Assembly: GCA_955652345.1 (NCBI GenBank)
Contig: CATPBV010000197.1
Span: 1 to 16,383, forward strand
From: an uncultured Solirubrobacteraceae bacterium
GTDB lineage: Bacteria; Actinomycetota; Thermoleophilia; Solirubrobacterales; Solirubrobacteraceae
Length of the DNA stretch: 16,383 bases
Direction of reading: 5' to 3'
The stretch's first letter is position 1, and each line of letters opens with the position of its first letter. The notes under the pieces are model-generated. The model ran no database searches, was not told the origin of the DNA, and worked only from the letters and a program-made list of their open reading frames with translations. The translations under genes and the position numbers were made by a program. Of this stretch, positions 5,868 through 12,252 are shown piece by piece.

Positions 5868-7457
5868 CTATCCCTCCATCACCAGATTCCCTCCGTCCGC
5901 CTTCGAGCGATACAGGGCCTCGTCGGCGGCGAGGATGATCGTGGTTAGCTGATGGGGATCGCCGCACGCGAGCCCAGCGCTGGCGGTCACCTTCAAGCCT
6001 GGGCTGACCTCGTCCCACGGCGCCGCCTCAATCGCGGCCAGGATTGCCTGAGTTCGGCGGCGCGATGCGCTGGGCTTTGTCGATGGGAGCACGAGCATGA
6101 ACTCGTCTCCGCCGATGCGCACGGCGAGGTCCTGGACGCGCACCGCGGAGCACAGCAGGCTCGCCAGCCGCGCGAGTGCCTCGTCGCCGACGGCGTGACC
6201 GTAGGTGTCGTTGACAGCCTTGAAGTGATCGATGTCGATCACCACGACTGCGACCGACTCGACGCCCCGCGTCACGAGGCCATCAACGTGCCGGTACAGC
6301 GCCCGGCGGTTACCGAGCCGCGTCAGGTCGTCGAGGTATGCGTGCTGGGTCAGCAGATCGTGCTCCGAGCGCAACCGCTCGACCTGGAGCAGCGACTGCA
6401 TCGAGGCCAGCCTGGAAAGCCGGGCCTCCCAGCGCAGGTTCGCCAGATGCCTGGCGTAGCGGAGCCCGGCGGTCTCTGCACCCGCGGTTGCCGCCTCGAT
6501 CTCCGCCGCTACGCCGAGCGCGAGATTGTGGACGTGCCGGCTCTTGGCGGGATCGACCAGCTCGAGCGCCATGTCGGCTTCTCTCAGGGCGTGAGCGCGA
6601 TCGGTGGCCGACAATGCGTCCGCCAAGTGCAGCATCCCGGCGTTGTGGCCCTCGGCGACGCCCTCGCCCGCATTCGGGGCGCCGGCGCCGGGCGCGATCG
6701 CGTCCAGCAGGCGGGCGAAGATCCGCAGCTCCTGCCTCCAGCTCTCGGGCATCAGCTCGACGTCGGCGGCGCGCAGCGCCTCGATCGCCACGTCCAGTCG
6801 CTCGTGCGCTTCCTCGGTCTTGCCGAGCTCCCGCAGGGCGCACGCCCACTCGAGCTGTAACTCCGCCCGGTTGTAGAGGATCACGAGCCCGATGTCCGCT
6901 AGGCGCTCTCCGTGGAGCGCCACCTCGGCAGCGAGGTAGTGCTCGTCCTCGAGCTCCCACAGGTGGCGCTGGCCGTACACGATTCCGCAGTTCACGTGCG
7001 CCCGCGCGCGCATGCGTGGGCTTCCGGTCGCGCCCTCGAGCAGCACCGTCGCACGAGCCAGATCCGCATTCGCAGCTACGAACTCAGCTGGGTCTCCCGA
7101 TGTCGTCTGGACCTCGGAGCGTCTTGCAAGCGCGAGCGCCACGGTGGCCGCATCACCGTCTCCGGTCGCGCGGTCGAGCAGTCGCTCGATCGCCGCGATG
7201 TGCACTTCCTTGGGGTCTCGCTCGGACCTGATGACCTCGAGCAGTAGGCAAGAGCGTGCGACCTCGGGCCAGCCGTGCTGGTCTGCCTCGCGCACGAAGT
7301 CCGCGATCTCCTCGGCAGTTATCTCGGCGCCGTCCTGGATCTCAACTGCAAGCCGCTCGGCGCCAGCGCTTGCTTGGGTGCGCAGCGTCGCCTCGTCCGC
7401 ATCGGTGAGCGGGCGTCGACCGGCGTCTGGCGAGGCGACTAGTGACTTCACGCGCAT
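5868..7457 (-). CDS. diguanylate cyclase with TPR-like N-terminal region
   Basis: A 529-residue protein. The C-terminal GGDEF domain (about 374-529) has YLDDLTRLGNRRAL, DIDHFKAVNDTYGH and an intact GGDEF signature at 449-453, so it should make cyclic di-GMP from two GTP. RVQD (440-443) lies five residues before GGDEF, the position of the product-inhibition I-site (RxxD). The N-terminal 370 residues are helical, rich in Ala, Glu and Leu, with TPR-like repeats (for example near HVNCGIVYGQR and NRAELQLEWACALRELGKTEEA) and no membrane segment, so the enzyme is cytosolic and probably controlled by protein contact. No EAL domain is attached. The ATG at 7457 has TACATT 9 bases upstream and no Shine-Dalgarno. 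It is divergent from groES. Confidence 0.92.
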   Translation of the reverse strand: MRVKSLVASPDAGRRPLTDADEATLRTQASAGAERLAVEIQDGAEITAEEIADFVREADQHGWPEVARSCLLLEVIRSERDPKEVHIAAIERLLDRATGDGDAATVALALARRSEVQTTSGDPAEFVAANADLARATVLLEGATGSPRMRARAHVNCGIVYGQRHLWELEDEHYLAAEVALHGERLADIGLVILYNRAELQLEWACALRELGKTEEAHERLDVAIEALRAADVELMPESWRQELRIFARLLDAIAPGAGAPNAGEGVAEGHNAGMLHLADALSATDRAHALREADMALELVDPAKSRHVHNLALGVAAEIEAATAGAETAGLRYARHLANLRWEARLSRLASMQSLLQVERLRSEHDLLTQHAYLDDLTRLGNRRALYRHVDGLVTRGVESVAVVVIDIDHFKAVNDTYGHAVGDEALARLASLLCSAVRVQDLAVRIGGDEFMLVLPSTKPSASRRRTQAILAAIEAAPWDEVSPGLKVTASAGLACGDPHQLTTIILAADEALYRSKADGGNLVMEG

Positions 7458-7466
7458 TACATCGGC

Positions 7467-7472
7467 AATGTA
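7467..7472 (-). promoter_or_regulatory. putative -10 box of the diguanylate cyclase gene
   Basis: TACATT on the minus strand, 9 bases before the ATG at 7457, fits TAnnnT. No convincing -35 box is seen. Confidence 0.3.
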
Positions 7473-7543
7473 TGGCTAGGTCTCGACGAGCGAGCGAGCC
7501 CCCCGGACCTATTGTCCGCATCAAGCGCACCCTTCCGCGGCCC

Positions 7544-7549
7544 TATGAT
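7544..7549 (+). promoter_or_regulatory. putative -10 box of the groES-like gene
   Basis: TATGAT matches the -10 consensus at five of six positions and lies 10 bases before the ATG at 7560. It overlaps the alternative ATG codons at 7545 and 7548, which argues for 7560 as the real start. Confidence 0.45.
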
Positions 7550-7559
7550 GACTGGAGCG

Positions 7560-7949
7560 ATGCGTAACCAGCTGCGCCCGCTGTTCGACCGGATCGTAAT
7601 CAAGGAGCTGGATCCCGACCGGGTCCGCCGCTCCGGGCTGATCGTTCCTCCGGGAACCGACGAGCCACCCCCGCAACAGGGAATCGTCCTGGCCGTAGGG
7701 CCGGGCCTCGACTGGTGGGACCACGTCGGTGTTGTGATGCCGGTGAAGCCCGGAGACCACGTCGTGTTTCCGGCGGCAGCGGGGACTTGGGTCGAGATCG
7801 ACGAAGAGCGGCTGCTCGTGTGCCGGGTCGGGGAACTGCTGGGAGTGCTCGATCAGGTCGAGGCCTGTCCCGAATGCAGCGGGCGGTCATTGGCGCCGAA
7901 GGAGGCATGCCCGGTCTGCGGACGCGAGGGCTCGGTCTCTTCGAGCTAG
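7560..7949 (+). CDS. GroES-like co-chaperonin with C-terminal zinc ribbon
   Basis: A 129-residue protein. Residues 1-100 are a Cpn10/GroES fold: LRPLFDRIVIKEL (5-17), a mobile-loop-like SGLIVPPG (25-32) with the hydrophobic LIV that would contact GroEL, GIVLAVGPG (41-49) and the KPGDHVVF strand (63-70). A standard GroES of about 95-100 residues ends there. This one continues with CPEC (103-106) and CPVC (117-120), a four-Cys zinc ribbon with 10 residues between pairs. GroES would cap the GroEL chamber; the ribbon could bind metal, dimerise or recruit a partner. ATG 7560 is preferred over 7545/7548 because the family N-terminus starts there and GGAG precedes it, though closely. No groEL lies in the window. 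It is convergent with the J-domain gene, 19 bases apart. Confidence 0.88.
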   Translation: MRNQLRPLFDRIVIKELDPDRVRRSGLIVPPGTDEPPPQQGIVLAVGPGLDWWDHVGVVMPVKPGDHVVFPAAAGTWVEIDEERLLVCRVGELLGVLDQVEACPECSGRSLAPKEACPVCGREGSVSSS

Positions 7950-7968
7950 CTTCTGGAGACTGGCGGGC

Positions 7969-9222
7969 CTACGCTGCACTGCGCTCTGAGAGCTCGCGCG
8001 GACCCGCGGCCTCCGCCCGCGCCAGCAGGTCGGCAACTTCAGGATTCGCGCCCAGCGCCAGCGCCCTGCGGCTTGCCTCGATGCACTCGCCGTTGCGGTC
8101 GGTGCGAGCGAGCGCGTGTGCGTACGCCGACCACGCGGTCATCGACTCCGGGTCCACGCGGGTCGCGGTCTCCGCGGCCGAGACCTCAGCCCCAGTGTTC
8201 CCGGCGAGGTGGTAGGCGAGTGCGAGGCTCAATAACCCGTCGACGGATGGTCCCGCTCGGCGTGCCCGCTCGAGTGCCGAGATCGCGCCGAATCGATCCA
8301 TCAGCCGCAAGCGAAGCCGACCAAGGCGCTCCCACCCGGACGGGTCGGCGGGCGCGCGCTCCGCGGCCCGGGCAGCCGCCTCCGCGGCGAGGTCGATCGC
8401 GCCCATGTCCTCGTAGATCCGAGCGGCGAAGCGCTCGGGCGTTGGGCGATCGGTCTCAGCGCGTGCCCAGTCGCGCACCGTTCGCGCCGCGGCGGGCAGG
8501 TTCCCAGCCTGCCAGAAGGCGGTGGTCAGCAACCGTAGGACCACCGGGTTGGCTGGGTCCGCGTCGCGGGCGTAGACCAGGCGCTTGGCGGCTAGCGCGG
8601 CGTCGCCCTCCGCAAGCGCGTGTTGGGCAGCGGTCATGAACCGCTGCACTCGATCGGCCGCGGGATCGGGCTTGGAGAAGTCGACGAACTGAAGCGAACC
8701 TGCCGGCACCGTCCGAACTCCGACAGAGAACAGCATGCGAGCCCACTGCTGGACGTCGTCCTCCTCGCCTGAGAAGTAGATCCCGCTCACAGTGCCGACC
8801 CCCCACTCCGGGTAGGAGGTGCAGCGGGCATAGCGATGGACGACCGACTGGTCTGGGACTCGCGCCCCGAACGGGTCGTGCTTGGCGCGCTCTGCGTCCG
8901 CTTTACGAGCCCGCTGCTCGGCCTCGTATGCGCGCCGGCCCGCCTCGGCGCGCGCCGTGCGGGCGGCCGCGGCCGAGACCTTGACCGCGTTGCGCGTGAC
9001 CCGCCCCCCGCGCGAGGTCTCGGCCAGCGACTGCAGCTGGTCGGCGGCCTCGTTAATCGCCTGCAGGTGTCGCTGGTGCTGGTGCTGGCGGCCGGGTGGA
9101 GCGATGTCCGGATGCCACCGCTTCGCCATCCGCCGTCGCGCCAGCTGGACGTCTCGCTGATCGAAAGGCGCTTCGAGCTCCAGCAGCAGGAGAGCTTGTT
9201 CGACGTCGAGGAACCGGGGCAT
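7969..9222 (-). CDS. J-domain protein with SH3-like segment and TPR repeats
   Basis: A 417-residue protein. An N-terminal J-like domain (about 5-65) carries the HPD motif (37-39, in KRWHPDIAP), which stimulates DnaK ATPase. A Lys/Arg/Ala-rich linker follows. Next is a small beta segment (about 128-182, WGVGTVSGIYFSG to TVPAGSLQFVD) resembling the SH3-like domain of DUF3553 proteins. From about 190 to the end, helix pairs with AAxxA and PxNPxxxxxL patterns form TPR or TPR-like repeats. It lacks the Gly/Phe and zinc-finger regions of classical DnaJ, so it is a specialised co-chaperone or scaffold. The ATG at 9222 has TAACGT 9 bases upstream. It is convergent with the GroES-like gene, suggesting a local protein-folding theme. 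Confidence 0.85.
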   Translation of the reverse strand: MPRFLDVEQALLLLELEAPFDQRDVQLARRRMAKRWHPDIAPPGRQHQHQRHLQAINEAADQLQSLAETSRGGRVTRNAVKVSAAAARTARAEAGRRAYEAEQRARKADAERAKHDPFGARVPDQSVVHRYARCTSYPEWGVGTVSGIYFSGEEDDVQQWARMLFSVGVRTVPAGSLQFVDFSKPDPAADRVQRFMTAAQHALAEGDAALAAKRLVYARDADPANPVVLRLLTTAFWQAGNLPAAARTVRDWARAETDRPTPERFAARIYEDMGAIDLAAEAAARAAERAPADPSGWERLGRLRLRLMDRFGAISALERARRAGPSVDGLLSLALAYHLAGNTGAEVSAAETATRVDPESMTAWSAYAHALARTDRNGECIEASRRALALGANPEVADLLARAEAAGPRELSERSAA

Positions 9223-9231
9223 GACCCATTT

Positions 9232-9237
9232 ACGTTA
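9232..9237 (-). promoter_or_regulatory. putative -10 box of the J-domain gene
   Basis: TAACGT on the minus strand lies 9 bases before the ATG at 9222 and fits TAnnnT. Weak on its own; it is supported by the same spacing at other genes in the window. Confidence 0.3.
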
Positions 9238-9352
9238 GCGAGATCCTTGCCCAGGATCGAGGGCCCTTGCCAGCTTGGGTCACGTCCTGCGGCCCTGCGA
9301 CGAGCCGTACTCGGCCGGCGGCGCGTTTTCGTTCTGGTGTGCAGTGCCTTCG

Positions 9353-9392
9353 GCGCCAGTTGCGAGGTGCGGGGCTGTCGCGCCAGTTGCGA
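9353..9392. repeat. 13-base direct repeat, two copies
   Basis: GCGCCAGTTGCGA occurs at 9353-9365 and again at 9380-9392, 27 bases apart start to start. It could be a paired protein-binding site or a short duplication; no function is assigned. Confidence 0.55.
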
Positions 9393-9524
9393 ACGCGTGT
9401 GGGCCAGCTCATCAGGACGATGAGCGCAAGGACCAGCGGCGACTGGCTCAACCGACCCCGGTTGACTACGCCCCTAGTCACGACTAGACCGGCGGAACCA
9501 GAGCCAATACGAAGACGGGCAGCT

Positions 9525-10112
9525 TTACCGACGCTTTGGGCGAGTACCCGATTCAACGACTGTTGGCTTGTGCAGCCCGAGTGTCCACACCGTCGCCTCG
9601 GCGGTTGTTGTCGATTCACGGCCGAACGATGGCGGCGATCGTTCACTTGGTCGTGGCCGTCCACTCGCCACGCCGGGGGGCTCGGCTACTCGGTCGGACT
9701 CTGACCAGTCAGGCGATTCGTGATCGCGCGCACTGTTCCGTGGGGTGACACCTGCCGCTGCGGCGATCTGGCGCGTGGAGAGCCCCAGGCGTACAGCGCG
9801 CACGATTGTGCGGTGGTGCTCTGCTTCAGCGTCGCGCACGATCCGACCAGTACGTTTAACCTGCTTCAGCGTGTCGGGGCGGAGAGACGCGCGAACGTCG
9901 AGCTTGCCCTGAGTCTCTGCCTGCGTGATCTGCGTCAGCGAATAGCCGGCATTCATCGCCGAGGTAGCCGCCCGAAGCAGCGACTGGGCACCTGCCTCTG
10001 CGGCTTGTTTGTCGCCATCGACCTCCGCTCGTAGGCGTCTACCAGCTGCGTCGGCTACTGACGCGAGCTCGGGCGGGAGTACAGCTTTCGGCGGTTGCTC
10101 TGATGCCTCCAC
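9525..10112 (-). CDS. helix-turn-helix protein with apparent frame break
   Basis: The first 121 or so residues look coding: an Ala/Glu-rich helical region followed by a helix-turn-helix, RAVRLGLSTRQIAAAAGV. Around 9750 the current frame turns to Pro/Arg/Ser-rich text without structure. The +1 frame continues the expected recognition helix as VSPHGTVRAITNRL and stops at 9686, giving a protein of about 142 residues. Restoring GGGG for GG at the break would join the two frames, so a two-base loss in a G run, real or from sequencing, is the simplest reading. The start is GTG at 10112; no Shine-Dalgarno is seen. Probably a small DNA-binding protein; no family name assigned. The true 3' end is likely 9686 rather than 9525. 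Confidence 0.55.
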   Translation of the reverse strand: MEASEQPPKAVLPPELASVADAAGRRLRAEVDGDKQAAEAGAQSLLRAATSAMNAGYSLTQITQAETQGKLDVRASLRPDTLKQVKRTGRIVRDAEAEHHRTIVRAVRLGLSTRQIAAAAGVTPRNSARDHESPDWSESDRVAEPPGVASGRPRPSERSPPSFGRESTTTAEATVWTLGLHKPTVVESGTRPKRR

Positions 10113-10308
10113 GTCGACGCGACTCGGCTCCGCGTTTGGACGGGGTATGCCCAGACTGACCGGGCGAGCGCTCTAAGCGACGGATATCCGGCTGCCACTT
10201 CGCTGTTTCGATCAGCATTCGCCACGTCAGCGCTCTTGAGCTACTCGTCGGCATGGCGGCTGCATCTCCGCAAGGCCGTAAAGCCTCCATTAGCGGTCGA
10301 GGGCCGGA

Positions 10309-11067
10309 GTGTATCCGCTGTCCCACGCCGGGCCTGCCGGGTCGACGGATAGCGGGCGACCAAGAGCACGGAGCCCGATCGACGGGCGCTACGGCCCGCT
10401 GACCGAGCAGGCTGTCCGCCGGTTCCAGGCCACCCACGGGCTGACCGTCGACGGCGTCGCTGGTCCGGTAACGCTGGCGGCGCTCACCAGTCCGACTCCC
10501 GTGCTCTATCCCGGCGCTGGTCTCGGACAGCAGGGAGGGTCGACGAGCGTGAGGACGCTGCAGCGTACGCTCGGCCACCTCGGGTTCTCTCCCGGACCCG
10601 TGGACGGGCGTTACGGTCAGCAGACCCTCCGCGCGGTGGAGCGCTTTCAGCGCGCACACCGCCTTGAGCCGAACGGTGTGGTCGGCATACGCACCGGACG
10701 CGCGCTGAGTGCAAGCCGCCTTCATCGCGTGTCGTTGAGGCACTCGACTCACCGGCGTCTGCGAGAGCGTCGTCCAGCTCCGAGCAGTCGCCGCAGTCGC
10801 CCGACTGCCCGTCACCCCAGTGTCGTGCGGCCAGCTGGAGACATCGGGCACGTACCGGCGCTTCCTGTAACCCTTCTATTGCTGGGAATCGCAATGATGG
10901 GGCTAGGGGTCGCGACGCTCGGCTACGAACGCACGCGCGCGAAGGCTCGGCGCTCCCGGGCGAGCGAGTCGTGGCGCGCAGTCAGCATAAGACCCGCCTC
11001 TCCACCTGACTCGCGGGAATCGAACGGGTCGCTGGTCGGTACCACCGATGAGAGGGAACGATCATGA
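10309..11067 (+). CDS. peptidoglycan-binding protein with two PG_binding_1 repeats and a C-terminal membrane helix
   Basis: About 252 residues. Two peptidoglycan-binding repeats are visible: PIDGRYGPLTEQAVRRFQATHGLTVDGVAGPVTLAAL (first, about 23-60) and a second with VRTLQRTLGHLGF, DGRYGQQTLRAVERFQ and NGVVG (about 80-130). A Ser/Arg-rich linker leads to one hydrophobic helix (about 183-205, LPVTLLLLGIAMMGLGVATLG), then a basic tail. The helix would anchor it in the membrane with the repeats in the wall. No signal peptide is seen, and the first repeat lacks its usual N-terminal helix, so the GTG start at 10309 is doubtful and the 5' end may be lost. The stop overlaps the next gene's start (ATGA), suggesting an operon with the response regulator. 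Confidence 0.7.
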   Translation: MYPLSHAGPAGSTDSGRPRARSPIDGRYGPLTEQAVRRFQATHGLTVDGVAGPVTLAALTSPTPVLYPGAGLGQQGGSTSVRTLQRTLGHLGFSPGPVDGRYGQQTLRAVERFQRAHRLEPNGVVGIRTGRALSASRLHRVSLRHSTHRRLRERRPAPSSRRSRPTARHPSVVRPAGDIGHVPALPVTLLLLGIAMMGLGVATLGYERTRAKARRSRASESWRAVSIRPASPPDSRESNGSLVGTTDERERS

Positions 11068-11866
11068 CCAGAGCCGCTCACCCACGCGGATCCGCGCGGA
11101 ACGGCGCTGGTCTTCCCAAGGTCGGACGCCTGCACGTGCTGGTCGCGGACCATGACGGCCTTGCTCGGTCCATGATGCGCGAGGCGCTTCATGAGGTCGA
11201 CAAGGTCGGGATGGTGACGACGGCAGGCGACAGTCGCGAGACCTTAGAGCTGGCGCGGTACTACCGCCCCGGCGTTCTGGTCGTGGAAACGGCTCTCCCG
11301 CCCGCTGGCAGCGTCGAGCTGATCGGCAGGGTGCTGGACTCCACGCCAGAGACTAGGGTCGTGACCGTGTCGGTCAATGATGACGATGCAGCGCTCGCGG
11401 CACTGCGTGCGGGCGCTGTTGGCCACATTGACAAGGGTGTCGCGCCAGGGGAGCTCGCCGAGCTCGTCGTGCGCGCTGCCGACGGCGAAGCGGTCGTCCC
11501 GCAGCGTTTGATCACGCGGCTACTGGAGCTCGTGCGCGAGGTCCCCGACGCGGGCTGGCGGCCGCTTCGCAGCCGCCTGACAACCCGCGAGTGGGAGATC
11601 GTCGAGCTAATCGACGGGATGCTTCGACGCAGGCCATTGCGGAGCGACTCGTGCTCTCACCGACGACGGTCTACAGCCACGTCAAGAGCGTGATGCGCAA
11701 GCTCGGCGTGCACTCACGCCGCGACGCCGTCGCGGCCGCGGAGAGGCTGCGCCACGAGGAGACAGGAGGGGGAAAAGCCTCCCGATGGATAGCGGCGACT
11801 TCCCCCATGGTCTCCTTCTCGGGCGGGAAGGCTGAGAGACAGGAGGCATACGCTGGGTCGAGGTGA
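11064..11866 (+). pseudogene. LuxR/NarL-type response regulator with one-base frame break
   Basis: The first frame (from ATG 11064) encodes a receiver domain (about 23-140): HVLVADHDG with the acidic pair, S103 and K124 of the switch residues, and a segment VLVVETALPP in which the phospho-acceptor Asp is Glu (E75). The HTH begins as LTTREWEIVELIDG (172-185) and then breaks. The frame two bases on carries the rest of a LuxR HTH: ASTQAIAERLVLSPTTVYS, HVKSVMRKLGVHSRRDAV. Adding one G to the GGG at 11616-11618 would join them as DGDASTQ. The joined protein would be about 268 residues, ending at 11866. The gene may be recently inactivated or the base lost in sequencing. It overlaps the peptidoglycan-binding gene by 4 bases and precedes a small peptide frame. 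Confidence 0.8.
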
Positions 11867-11904
11867 CGTGTCATACGCCAACTGCCTCGCAGGCATCACG
11901 TCAC
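11863..11904. repeat. nested inverted repeats after the response regulator
   Basis: GTGACGTG (11863-11870) and CACGTCAC (11897-11904) are perfect complements 26 bases apart. Between them, TGCCT-CGC-AGGCA (11883-11895) forms a second small stem. No T run follows, so this is more likely an operator or RNA structure ahead of the peptide frame than a terminator. Confidence 0.45.
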
Positions 11905-11925
11905 ACCAACCACCAATCCCAATAG

Positions 11926-12126
11926 AAGGAGTGCCACCAAACGCGACTCACGATCCATGAGCTGGATGCACAGCCGGCCGAGGAGCTTCCGGCTCGGGAG
12001 CTGATGGGCACCGCGCACACTACGTCCGCCTGCCACGTGCCGGGAACGGTCGGGCATGACTCAGGCTCACACACGTACTGGCAGGACGTGGGGCCGCAGT
12101 GCTACTACCGTAGGGGAGCATGCTGA
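11926..12126 (+). CDS. putative small Cys-containing peptide, no canonical start codon
   Basis: After a TAG at 11923 this frame runs open to TGA at 12124. From 11941 it encodes 61 residues: TRLTIHELDAQPAEELPARE, then LMG, and a Gly/His/Tyr/Cys-rich tail ending in QCYYRRGAC. The acidic first part followed by a short tail with three Cys resembles a leader plus core of a ribosomally made peptide; this is inference. AAGGAG (11926-11931) is a strong ribosome site, and a start codon 6-7 bases later would fall at 11938-11940, but the bases there are CAA. A strong hairpin terminator lies 20 bases after the stop, which supports a short transcribed gene. No modification enzyme is seen in the window. 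The start may have been lost or misread. Confidence 0.5.
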   Translation, partial: KECHQTRLTIHELDAQPAEELPARELMGTAHTTSACHVPGTVGHDSGSHTYWQDVGPQCYYRRGAC

Positions 12127-12145
12127 CTCTCTGACAGGGCGAGTC

Positions 12146-12175
12146 AAACGGGGCGGCCGGGCGACCGCCCCGTTT
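12146..12175 (+). terminator. strong hairpin terminator
   Basis: A perfect 11-base-pair stem, AAACGGGGCGG with CCGCCCCGTTT, encloses an 8-base loop (CCGGGCGA). The T-rich edge is short on either strand, so it could work in both directions. It closes the peptide/response-regulator unit and separates it from the NlpC/P60-like gene. Confidence 0.8.
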
Positions 12176-12240
12176 GCATGCCGGCGTTGTGGGACTGCAA
12201 CAAATCAGCGCCAATCCGTCTCGCGCCGGAGCCGTCGATG

Positions 12241-12246
12241 TAGCTT
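12241..12246 (+). promoter_or_regulatory. putative -10 box of the NlpC/P60-like gene
   Basis: TAGCTT fits TAnnnT and lies 6 bases before the ATG at 12253, the same spacing as at nucS. No Shine-Dalgarno is present. Confidence 0.3.
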
Positions 12247-12252
12247 CGGCCG

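Larger units (their letters stand above)
9223..9524. other. gene-poor stretch
   Basis: No frame on either strand shows a recognisable motif. The longest minus-strand frame (9230-9664) has one hydrophobic patch but is otherwise Arg-rich and antisense-like. The stretch carries a 13-base direct repeat (9353 and 9380) and a small palindrome (CTAGTC/GACTAG, 9474-9487). Base composition is slightly more even than in the flanking genes. Confidence 0.5.

Noticed and set aside
9474..9487. CTAGTC-AC-GACTAG palindrome as an attachment site
   Set aside because: Only 6-base arms, no integrase gene and no second copy found; kept as a note only.
10039..10851. Long minus-strand open frame over the peptidoglycan-binding gene
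   Set aside because: Antisense shadow in GC-rich DNA; no motif, and the plus-strand repeats are convincing.
11005..11035. tRNA T-arm-like GGAATCGAAC on the plus strand
   Set aside because: The flanking bases do not form the T stem, and no acceptor or anticodon stems fit; it lies within the tail of the peptidoglycan-binding gene.
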